Below the pieces are notes generated by a model that worked only from the letters and a program-made list of their open reading frames with translations, was not told where the DNA came from and made no database searches. From positions 124,001-188,000 of the forward strand of contig NZ_JAUSSG010000007.1 of assembly GCF_030812215.1 (NCBI RefSeq): a stretch of DNA of 64,000 nucleotides. Reading direction: 5' to 3'. A program made the translations under genes and the position numbers. Positions 1 to 10,546 of this stretch are shown here, piece by piece. The DNA comes from Variovorax boronicumulans (GTDB lineage: Bacteria > Pseudomonadota > Gammaproteobacteria > Burkholderiales > Burkholderiaceae_C). Each line of letters begins with the position of its first letter. Within the stretch, counting starts at the first letter, position 1.

Positions 1-761
1 GTGCGACAGCGACTCGTGAAAGAGCCCGAGCGCGCGGTCCTGCAACAGCCGGTTGAAGTAGATGAGCACGTTGCGGCACGACACCAGCTGCGTCTCGGCG
101 AACACGCTGTCGGTCGCCAGGCTGTGGTCCGCGAAGATGACGTCGGCGCACAACGAGGGGTCGAAGCGCGCCGCGTCGTAGGCGGCGGTGTAGTAGTCGG
201 AGAACGCACTGCGTCCGCCCGCGCGCTGGTAGTTGGTGGTGTAGCCGCGAATCGCCTCCAGCGGAAAGATGCCCTGGCGCGCCTTCTCGAGCGAGGCCGG
301 GTTGATGTCGGTGGCGTAGATCTGGGTGCGCTCGAGCAGGCCTTCCTCGCGCAGCAGGATCGCGAGAGAAAACACTTCCTCGCCCGTGCTGCAGCCCGCC
401 ACCCACACCTTCACCGACGGGTAGGTGTGCAGGATCGGCACGACCTGATCGCGCAGCGCCAGAAAGTAGGCCGGGTCGCGGAACATCTCGCTCACCGGGA
501 TCGTCAGGAACTGCAGCAGCCGGCCGAAAAGCCCCGCGTCGCGCAGCACTTTTTCCTGCAGCGCCGAGATGCTCGGCAGCCCGAGCTGGTCGAGCGCGTA
601 GAGCACGCGGCGCTTCTGCGAGGCCGTGGTGTAGTTGCGGAAGTCGTAGCTGTACTTGAGATAGATGGCCTCCATGAGCAGGCGCAGCTCGATCTCCGTG
701 TCGCTCAGCGGCTGAAGCGGCGAGGGCGGGGATGACGGAAGGGATGAGGGCGGCTTGTCGG

Positions 762-765
<4 letters not shown>
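1..765 (-). CDS. cheR: CheR-type protein-glutamate O-methyltransferase (3' end outside window)
   Basis: SAM-dependent methyltransferase that methylates glutamates of chemoreceptor-like proteins. 255 residues are visible and the stop lies beyond the left edge. After a Pro/Ser-rich N-terminus, residues about 22-90 form the CheR N-terminal helical domain; the SAM-binding loop AGCSTGEE is at 123-130, the acidic motif YATDIN at about 150-155 and the family motif CRNVLIYFNR at 230-239. The GTG start shares its last bases with the stop of the upstream hybrid kinase (GTGA overlap), so the two are translationally coupled. In such clusters CheR acts with a hybrid kinase and often a CheB; no CheB is visible here. 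Family call is firm; its target protein is unknown. Confidence 0.93.
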
Positions 766-4262
<3,497 letters not shown>

Positions 4263-4276
4263 CGGCACATTTGTAA

Positions 4277-4297
4277 GCAAAACTTGTCAAGTTTTGC
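4277..4297. promoter_or_regulatory. Perfect 9-bp inverted repeat upstream of hybrid kinase
   Basis: Arms GCAAAACTT (4277-4285) and AAGTTTTGC (4289-4297) are exact reverse complements around GTC. The repeat lies 15-35 bases upstream of the kinase ATG, in the short divergent region shared with the helicase. It is AT-richer than its surroundings. It could be an operator or a leader hairpin; the binding factor is not known. Confidence 0.45.
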
Positions 4298-4378
4298 CGA
4301 AAAGGGAGGGTCATCCTGTCGGAGAAGGCCCCGAGACGGACACATGGACCCTCAACGTTAACATTCCGTCGCTCGATA

Positions 4379-4398
4379 TACTGTGGTTCCATACAGTC
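4379..4398 (+). promoter_or_regulatory. LexA-type SOS box
   Basis: TACTGT-N8-ACAGTC: the core CTGT (4381-4384), eight bases, ACAG (4393-4396) matches the E. coli-type LexA consensus CTGT-N8-ACAG, including flanking TA on the left and T on the right. It begins within a -10-like TATACT (4377-4382) and ends 10 bases before the helicase ATG, the position expected for a repressor that blocks initiation. On the other strand it also separates a -35-like TTGACT from a -10-like TATCGA, so the divergent kinase might be affected too (weak). Confidence 0.65.
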
Positions 4399-4407
4399 AA
4401 TCGAGAG

Positions 4408-6732
4408 ATGACCCCGGATTCCTCCATCCCGCCAGATACAGATGCGGCTTCGGCCGCCTATGTCGTTTCCGTCAAGGCGCTCTGCGCTTTCGGCGCGAAG
4501 GCGGGCGACCTCGACTTGCGCTTCGTGCCCGCGCCCAGCGCGCTCGAAGGCATGGCCGGCCACGCACTGGTGCAGGGGCGGCGCGGCGGCAACTACCAGA
4601 GCGAGGTGTCGCTCGACGCCCGGCATGGCGCATTGCGGGTTCGTGGCCGCGCCGACGGCTACGCGCCCGATTCACCGCGCGTGGAAGAGATCAAGACCTT
4701 CCGCGGCGACTTCGACGCCATCCGCGGCAACCACCGCGCGCTGCACTGGGCGCAGGCGCGCATCTACGGCTGGATGCTGTGCGAGCAGCACGGGCATGCG
4801 CAGATGACGGTCGCGCTCGTCTATCTCGATCTCGCCACAGGCGAGGAAACCTTGCTCGAGGAACATCACACGCGCGAGGCGCTGCGCGAACATTTCGAAG
4901 GGCTGTGCGAGCGCTACAGCGCGTGGGCGCAGCAGGAAGCCGATCACCACGGCGCGCTCGACCGAACACTGGCGCAGCTCGCGTTCCCGCACCCGTCCTT
5001 CCGCACCGGCCAGCGCGAACTGGCCGAAGCCGTCTACCGCGCCGCCGTCGGCGGGCGCTGCCTCATGGCGCAGGCGCCGACCGGCATCGGCAAGACGCTG
5101 GCCACTCTCTTTCCGCTGCTCAAGGCGCGCGCGGCGGGGAAGCTGGACAAGGTCTTCTTCCTCACCGCCAAGACGTCGGGCCGGCCGGTGGCGCTCGATG
5201 CGCTGCGGGTGCTGGGCAAAGGCTGCGCAGCAAATGGCGCGCAGCCGCGCGTGCTCGAACTCGCCGCGCGCGAAAAGGTCTGCGAATACCCCGACCTTGC
5301 CTGCAACGGCGACTCGTGCCCGCTCGCCAAGGGCTTCTACGACCGTTTGCCCGCCGCCCGCATCGAAGCCGCGCAAACCGGTTGGCTCGACCGGCAGGCA
5401 CTGCGGCGGGTCGCGCTGCAACACACGGTGTGCCCCTATTTCCTCGCGCAGGAAATGGCCCGCTGGAGCGACGTGATCGTGGGCGACTACAACTACTACT
5501 TCGACGGCAGCGCCTTTCTCTTCGCGACGATGAAGGACGCCGACTGGCGCGTCGCGGTGCTCGTGGACGAGGCGCACAACCTGCTGGAGCGCGCACGCGG
5601 CATGTACACGGCAGCGCTGGAGGGCGGGGCGCTCGAGGAGGCGCACCGCATCGCGCCCGCGCCGGTGCGCGGCCCGCTCGCGCGGCTCTTTCGCGAGTGG
5701 GACACCGTCCAGCAGTCGCAGACCGACAACTACGAAACCGCCGACGAGATTCCCGAGCGCTTCGTGCGCGCGCTGCAGGCGGCCAACACCGCGATGGCCG
5801 AGTACTTCGCCGCCAAGCCCGAGGCCGCGCAGGGTCCGCTGCAACGCTTCTTCTTCGATGCGCTGCACTTCGCCCGGCTCGCCGAGGTGTTCGACGACCA
5901 CTCGGTGTTCGAGCGCACCCTCGGCATCACCCAACAAGACCGCACGTTGGCCATCCGCAACCTCGTGCCCGCGCCGTTCCTCGAAGGCCGGTTCGCGGAT
6001 GCGGTGTCGGTCACCTGTTTCTCGGGCACGCTCTCGCCGTTCGCCTTCTACCGCGATGCGCTCGGCCTGCCGCCGGACACCGCGCTGCTCGACGTGGCCT
6101 CGCCGTTCAACAGCCGGCAACTGCGCGTCGAAGTGGCGATGGATGTCTCCACGCGCTTTCGCGACCGCGCCGGGTCGCTGCACAACGTGGCGGGCATCAT
6201 CGGCGCCCAGTTCGAGCGCATGCCCGGCAACTACCTGGCCTTCTTCAGCAGCTTCGATTACCTGGAGAGCGCCTGCGCCGCCTTCTCGGCGCGGCACCCC
6301 GGCGTGCCGGTGTGGACGCAGACGCGCGGCATGCGCGAAGCCGACCGCCACGGCTTCATCGCGCGCTTCGAGGAAGGTGGGCAGGGCATCGGCTTCGCCG
6401 TGCTCGGCGGCGCGTTCGGCGAGGGCATCGACCTGCCGGGCAGCCGCCTCGTGGGCGCCTTTGTCGCGAGCCTGGGGCTGCCGCAATACAACGCGCTCAA
6501 CGAGATCACGCGCGAGCGCATGCAGTCGCGCTTCGGCAAGGGATACGAATACACCTATCTCTATCCGGGGCTGCAGAAGGTGGTGCAGGCGGCCGGGCGC
6601 GTGATCCGCACCGAGGAAGACCGCGGCGTGCTGCATCTGCTCGACGATCGTTTTGCACGGACGGAAATTCGCGAGCTGCTGCCGCGTTGGTGGCATGTGG
6701 AAGTGGGGAGGGCCAGCGATGCGATCCGCTAG
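4408..6732 (+). CDS. XPD/DinG-type DNA helicase with N-terminal PD-(D/E)XK nuclease-like domain
   Basis: 774-residue Rad3-related (COG1199-like) helicase. The N-terminal 170 residues carry a RecB/Cas4-like nuclease signature, Asp83 in GRADG and Glu94-Ile-Lys96. The helicase core follows: Walker A APTGIGKT at 223-230, four cysteines (292, 299, 304, 342) spaced as in the iron-sulfur domain of XPD/DinG, DEAH box 387-390, and motif VI QAAGRVIRT near the C-terminus. Predicted role is 5'-3' unwinding of damaged or branched DNA with nuclease trimming. An ORF extends far upstream, but the ATG at 4408 is the first after the SOS box. The next gene overlaps its 3' end, implying one transcript. SOS control is inferred from the box at 4379-4398. 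Confidence 0.88.
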   Translation: MTPDSSIPPDTDAASAAYVVSVKALCAFGAKAGDLDLRFVPAPSALEGMAGHALVQGRRGGNYQSEVSLDARHGALRVRGRADGYAPDSPRVEEIKTFRGDFDAIRGNHRALHWAQARIYGWMLCEQHGHAQMTVALVYLDLATGEETLLEEHHTREALREHFEGLCERYSAWAQQEADHHGALDRTLAQLAFPHPSFRTGQRELAEAVYRAAVGGRCLMAQAPTGIGKTLATLFPLLKARAAGKLDKVFFLTAKTSGRPVALDALRVLGKGCAANGAQPRVLELAAREKVCEYPDLACNGDSCPLAKGFYDRLPAARIEAAQTGWLDRQALRRVALQHTVCPYFLAQEMARWSDVIVGDYNYYFDGSAFLFATMKDADWRVAVLVDEAHNLLERARGMYTAALEGGALEEAHRIAPAPVRGPLARLFREWDTVQQSQTDNYETADEIPERFVRALQAANTAMAEYFAAKPEAAQGPLQRFFFDALHFARLAEVFDDHSVFERTLGITQQDRTLAIRNLVPAPFLEGRFADAVSVTCFSGTLSPFAFYRDALGLPPDTALLDVASPFNSRQLRVEVAMDVSTRFRDRAGSLHNVAGIIGAQFERMPGNYLAFFSSFDYLESACAAFSARHPGVPVWTQTRGMREADRHGFIARFEEGGQGIGFAVLGGAFGEGIDLPGSRLVGAFVASLGLPQYNALNEITRERMQSRFGKGYEYTYLYPGLQKVVQAAGRVIRTEEDRGVLHLLDDRFARTEIRELLPRWWHVEVGRASDAIR

Positions 6733-7357
6733 GCGCCTCGAACACGCCGGGCAGGACGACCTGTTCGGCGGAACGCCCACGCCCGTCATCGAGGGCCTGC
6801 GCTACGAACGCGAGTTCCTGTCGCGGGACGAAGAGGCCGGGCTGCTGCGCATCGTGCAGGCCTTGCCGCTCAAGGAGATGCGCTACAAGGAATACACCGC
6901 GCGCCGCCGCGGCATCGGCTTCGGCGGCAGCTACGACTTCGACACCAACCGGCTCAAGCCCGGTGCGCCGCTGCCCGAGGCGCTGCATCCGCTGCGGGCG
7001 AGGGCGGCGACATGGCTCGGCGTTGCGCCCGAGGCGCTCTCCCACATGCTGATCGCCGAGTACCAGCCCGGCACGCCGCTCGGCTGGCACCGCGACGTGC
7101 CGGACTTCGAAGAGATCCTGGGCGTCTCGCTGCTCGGCGATGCGGTGATGCAGTTCAAGCCGTACCGGCCGGGCGGGGCATCGACCTCCGAGGCGGGTAA
7201 TGTGCAGTTCCTTGTCGAGCCGCGCTCGATCTATCTGTTGCGCGGTCCGGCGCGTTGGGCGTGGCAGCACGCCATTGCGCCGACCGAGGCACTGCGCTAC
7301 TCAATCACGCTGCGCACACCGTCGCGCAGGCGCCCGGGCGTATCACGCGCAAGCTGA
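6719..7357 (+). CDS. AlkB-like Fe(II)/2-oxoglutarate dioxygenase (DNA alkylation repair)
   Basis: 212 residues; the ATG lies inside the last codons of the helicase (14-base overlap), so the pair is probably co-translated. AlkB family enzymes oxidatively remove methyl groups from N1-methyladenine and N3-methylcytosine. The iron triad is visible as His124 and Asp126 (WHRD) and His184 (QHAI); the 2-oxoglutarate arginines are Arg193 and Arg199 in RYSITLR. Length matches AlkB (about 200-220). The C-terminal tail is Arg/Ser-rich. An upstream in-frame start at 6653 exists but has no homology-like sequence. Being downstream of a damage-responsive helicase fits a DNA-repair role. Confidence 0.88.
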   Translation: MRSARRLEHAGQDDLFGGTPTPVIEGLRYEREFLSRDEEAGLLRIVQALPLKEMRYKEYTARRRGIGFGGSYDFDTNRLKPGAPLPEALHPLRARAATWLGVAPEALSHMLIAEYQPGTPLGWHRDVPDFEEILGVSLLGDAVMQFKPYRPGGASTSEAGNVQFLVEPRSIYLLRGPARWAWQHAIAPTEALRYSITLRTPSRRRPGVSRAS

Positions 7358-7400
7358 TGGCGAGCCATCGCGCTTTTCTGCACGCCGCAGAAAATTCCAA

Positions 7401-7429
7401 TTGACACCGCGAATACCTTCTTCTAATCT
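7401..7429 (+). promoter_or_regulatory. Strong sigma-70 promoter of the nitrilase/ABC operon
   Basis: TTGACA at 7401-7406, a 17-base spacer and TAATCT at 7424-7429: a perfect -35, ideal spacing and a good -10. Transcription should start near 7436, leaving a leader of about 120 bases before the nitrilase ATG. A strong constitutive promoter followed by a terminator is what leader-controlled operons need. Confidence 0.75.
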
Positions 7430-7435
7430 CCGGCC

Positions 7436-7545
7436 CCACGACAGCACTCGCTCTTGAGTGCGCGTCGGGCAGCAACATCGCTGCTTCACATACCGGCTAT
7501 GAAAGCCCTCGAACAACGCGCAAGCGGGGTCGAGGGCTTTTTGCT
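7436..7545 (+). promoter_or_regulatory. Predicted ANTAR-type antitermination leader (two hexaloop hairpins plus terminator)
   Basis: Hairpin 1: GCACTC (7444-7449), loop GCTCTT, GAGTGC (7456-7461). Hairpin 2: GCAGC (7469-7473), loop AACATC, GCTGC (7480-7484), with a further G-U pair outside. Both have perfect stems and six-base loops, 6-7 bases apart, and are followed by an intrinsic terminator. This is the layout described for leader RNAs bound by ANTAR proteins. Known targets favour A at loop position 1 and G at position 4; loop 2 has only the A and loop 1 neither, so the match is architectural. An AmiR-like ANTAR protein is encoded at the end of the operon. Confidence 0.6.
7503..7545 (+). 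terminator. Intrinsic terminator inside the nitrilase leader
   Basis: AAGCCCTCGA (7503-7512) pairs perfectly with TCGAGGGCTT (7530-7539), 10 bp, followed by a T-rich tract to 7549. It lies between a strong promoter and the first gene, only 14 bases before the nitrilase ATG, so it is more likely a regulated attenuator than an end signal for the AlkB-like gene. Confidence 0.8.
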
Positions 7546-7558
7546 TTTTGGAGCTTGA

Positions 7559-8449
7559 ATGACAGTGCAGGAAGAAGAAGGCCTGGGTTTTCCGGACCTC
7601 GTCGTGGCGAGCGTGCAGATGGAACCGCACGTGGGCCACACGGCGGCCAACGTCGCGCGGTCGGTGCAGTTGATCGAAGAAGCGGCCGCGCAGGGCGCAT
7701 CGATCATCGTGCTGCCCGAGCTGGCCAACAGCGGCTACGTGTTCGCCAGCCGCGCCGAGGCGTTCGCGTTGGCTGAGCCGGTGCCCGACGGGCCGAGCAC
7801 GCAGGCCTGGGCCGATGCGGCCCGGCGCTGCAACGTGCACGTGGTCGCGGGCATCGCCGAGCGCGAGGACGACCGCCTCTACAACGCGGCCGTGGTGCTC
7901 GGCCCGCGCGGCTGGCTCGGCACCTACCGCAAGCTGCACCTCTGGGGCGACGAACACCTGTTCTTCGAACCCGGGAACAAGGGGCTGCCGGTGTTCCACA
8001 CCGAGCTCGGCCGGCTGGGCGTGATGATCTGCTACGACGGCTGGTTCCCCGAGGCCTATCGCCTGCTCGCGATGCAGGGCGTCGACATCGTCTGCATGCC
8101 GACCAACTGGGTGCCCATGCCCCAGCAGCCCGCCGACCGCCCGGCCATGGCCACTACGCTCGCGATGGCCAGCGCGCACAGCAACGGCATGAACATCGTC
8201 TGCGCCAACCGCACGGGCACCGAGCGGGGCCAGCCCTTCGTCGGGCAGAGCCTCATCGTGGGCGCGCAGGGCTGGCCGCTGGCCGGGCCCGCCTCGCACG
8301 ACCGCGAGGAGATTCTTTTCGCCCGCATCAACCTCAAGGCATCGCGCCAGGCGCGCCACCTGAACGCGTTCAACGATGTGCTGCGCGACCGCCGCGACGA
8401 CATCTACGACCCGATGCTGGGCACGGGCTGGCCGCTGCCGCGGCACTGA
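7559..8449 (+). CDS. Nitrilase-superfamily carbon-nitrogen hydrolase
   Basis: 296-residue CN hydrolase that cleaves amides, carbamoyl compounds or nitriles. The catalytic triad is visible: Glu54 (LPELANSGY), Lys125 (YRKLHLW) and Cys158 (MICYDGWFPE). Length fits the N-carbamoyl/omega-amidase branch rather than AmiE aliphatic amidase (about 346). GGAG 5 bases upstream of the ATG is a good ribosome site. It is the first gene after the regulated leader and precedes an ABC uptake system, so it probably releases ammonia or a carbon skeleton from the imported amide. The true substrate cannot be read from the sequence. Confidence 0.9.
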   Translation: MTVQEEEGLGFPDLVVASVQMEPHVGHTAANVARSVQLIEEAAAQGASIIVLPELANSGYVFASRAEAFALAEPVPDGPSTQAWADAARRCNVHVVAGIAEREDDRLYNAAVVLGPRGWLGTYRKLHLWGDEHLFFEPGNKGLPVFHTELGRLGVMICYDGWFPEAYRLLAMQGVDIVCMPTNWVPMPQQPADRPAMATTLAMASAHSNGMNIVCANRTGTERGQPFVGQSLIVGAQGWPLAGPASHDREEILFARINLKASRQARHLNAFNDVLRDRRDDIYDPMLGTGWPLPRH

Positions 8450-8515
8450 ACTTACGGTTTCTTTTTTCGCTGTCACCCACTCAACTTTTCCATCGACCCC
8501 AAGAGGACCCTGAAC

Positions 8516-9676
8516 ATGAAGATCGCTTCTCTCCTGCGCCTCGGCGCCATGACGGCCGCCACCTTGCTGGGCGCGCACGCCCAGGCCGCCGACCCCCTCC
8601 GCATCGGCGTGGCGGTCGGCTTGTCGGGCGCCAACAGCGTCGTGGCGCCGGCCGCGGTGCAGTCGTCGCAACTGGCTGTCGACGAGATCAACGCCGCCGG
8701 CGGCATCCTCGGCCGCAAGGTCGAGCTGGAGATCGTGGACGACGCCTCCGGCGCCGTCGGCGCGCAGAAGGCCTTCGATACGCTGGTGTTCCAGAAGAAG
8801 GTGGCCGCCATCATCGCGATGGAAAACAGCGCGGCCCGCAATGCCGCGCTGCCGGTGGTGAGCAAGGGCAAGGTGCCCTACATCTACACCTCGTTCTACG
8901 AAGGGCGCTCGTGCAACAACTGGATGTACGTGAACGGCTGGGTGCCCGAGCAGCAGGTCGCACCGGTGGTCGACTACTTCCTCAAGAGCAAAAGCGCCAA
9001 GACCTTCTTCCTGGTCGGCAACGACTACGCCTTCGGCCGCGGCATGCTCGACTTCACCCGCAAGTACATCGAGCAGAAGGGCGGCAAGGTGGTGGGCGAG
9101 GAATACCTGCCGATCGACGGCAGCGACTGGACCTCGGTGATCTCCAAGCTGCGCGCCGCCAAGCCCGACGCGCTCGTCAGCGCCACCGCGGGCGGCGCGC
9201 CCAATGTGTCGCTCGCCAAGCAGCTCAAGGGCGCGGGCCTCACGCTGCCCTATGGCAACCTCGCGATCGACGAGGGCACGGCCAAGACGATGGGCGACGT
9301 GGCCAGCGGCATGTACATGTCGGCTTCTTACCTGACGAGCATCGACATTCCAGAGAACAAGAAGTTTCTCGAGGCGATGAAGAAGAAGTTCGGCGCCGAC
9401 CTGAAAACGCCCAACGAGCTGTCGGAGCCGCAGTACGAGGCATTCTTCCTCTACAAGGCCGCCGTTGAAAAGGCCGGCTCCGTCGATGCGGCCAAGGTGG
9501 TCAAGGCGCTCGGCGAAGTGTCGTTCACCGGCCCGCGCGGTGCGGTGTCGATGAACAAGAGCCGCCACACGCCACTGTCGATGCGTCTCGGCCAGGTGCA
9601 GGCGGATGGATCGATCAAGATCCTGGAAACCTTCGCGAGCGTCGATCCCGGCGCGCAGTGCCCGAACCTGAAATAA
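8516..9676 (+). CDS. Periplasmic substrate-binding protein of branched-chain/amide-type ABC transporter
   Basis: 386 residues with a Sec signal peptide (MKIASLLRLGAMTAATLLG, cleavage after AHAQA) and a type I periplasmic-binding fold (LivK/UrtA-like): RIGVAVGLSGANS at the N-terminus, later INAAGGILGRKVELEIVDD. It captures the substrate and delivers it to the permeases encoded next. Notably it is related to the cytoplasmic AmiC-like protein at 13165 (compare FFLVGNDYAFGRGM here with FFLIGADYIFPRES there), which fits transporter and sensor recognising the same ligand. An AGAGGA ribosome site lies upstream. Confidence 0.9.
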   Translation: MKIASLLRLGAMTAATLLGAHAQAADPLRIGVAVGLSGANSVVAPAAVQSSQLAVDEINAAGGILGRKVELEIVDDASGAVGAQKAFDTLVFQKKVAAIIAMENSAARNAALPVVSKGKVPYIYTSFYEGRSCNNWMYVNGWVPEQQVAPVVDYFLKSKSAKTFFLVGNDYAFGRGMLDFTRKYIEQKGGKVVGEEYLPIDGSDWTSVISKLRAAKPDALVSATAGGAPNVSLAKQLKGAGLTLPYGNLAIDEGTAKTMGDVASGMYMSASYLTSIDIPENKKFLEAMKKKFGADLKTPNELSEPQYEAFFLYKAAVEKAGSVDAAKVVKALGEVSFTGPRGAVSMNKSRHTPLSMRLGQVQADGSIKILETFASVDPGAQCPNLK

Positions 9677-9712
9677 CGTCGCAGAAACAGCGTCTCGGAC
9701 AAAGGCTTCTAC

Positions 9713-10546
9713 ATGGTGCTGCTGCTGGATTTGCTCACGACTGCCGCGATGCTCTTCATCGTCACCGCCGGGCTGATGATGATCTTCGGGGTCATGAAGA
9801 TCGTCAATTTCGCCCACGGCGCGCTGCTCACGCTGGGCGGCTATGCGAGCTATGTGGTGACCCAGCTCAAGCTCGATCCGTGGCTGAGCTGGCCGCTGTC
9901 GCTGGCGGTCGGCGTCGTGGCGGGCATGGCGGTGGAGTGGTTGATCGTGAAGCCGCTCTACAAACGTCCGCTCGACGCCATCCTCGCGACCTGGGGACTG
10001 GGCATCGTCATCGGGCAGTCGATCGTGATGGCGTTCGGGCGTGAAGTGCAGTTCGTCGATGCGCCGCTCGCGGGCACCTGGTCGCTCGGCGGCGTCGATT
10101 ACTCGGCCTACCGACTGCTGCTGGTGCCCATCGCCATCGCGCTGTGCCTGCTGCTCACCGCGCTGCTGAACGGCACGCGCTTTGGCATTCGCACACGCGC
10201 GGTGATCATGAACGAGGAGCTGGCCAGCGGCCTGGGCATCCATGCGGGGCGCGTGCGCTTCATCACCTTCAGCCTCGGTGCGGGGCTGGGCACGCTGGCG
10301 GGCACGATGATCACGCCGCTGTCCAGCGTCGATCCGAACATGGGGCTGCCCTGGCTGGTGAGCGCCTTCATGCTGGTCATGGTGTCGGGCCACTCGATGC
10401 CCAGCCTCCTGCTGACCTGCGTGGTGTTCGGTGCCTGCCAGGTGCTGGTGAGCACCTATGCGAATCCGGTGCTCGGCGGGCTCACCATCGCGGTGCTCGC
10501 GGCGGTCACGCTGCGCATCCGTCCGAAGGGGTTTGCCCGTGGCTGA
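9713..10546 (+). CDS. LivH-type ABC transporter permease
   Basis: 277-residue integral membrane protein with about eight hydrophobic segments, opening with the family signature LTTAAMLFIVTAGLMMIFGV and NFAHGALLTLGGY. It pairs with the LivM part of the next protein to form the translocation channel for the ligand bound by the protein at 8516. Its stop codon overlaps the GTG of the next gene, indicating coupled translation. Confidence 0.92.
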   Translation: MVLLLDLLTTAAMLFIVTAGLMMIFGVMKIVNFAHGALLTLGGYASYVVTQLKLDPWLSWPLSLAVGVVAGMAVEWLIVKPLYKRPLDAILATWGLGIVIGQSIVMAFGREVQFVDAPLAGTWSLGGVDYSAYRLLLVPIAIALCLLLTALLNGTRFGIRTRAVIMNEELASGLGIHAGRVRFITFSLGAGLGTLAGTMITPLSSVDPNMGLPWLVSAFMLVMVSGHSMPSLLLTCVVFGACQVLVSTYANPVLGGLTIAVLAAVTLRIRPKGFARG

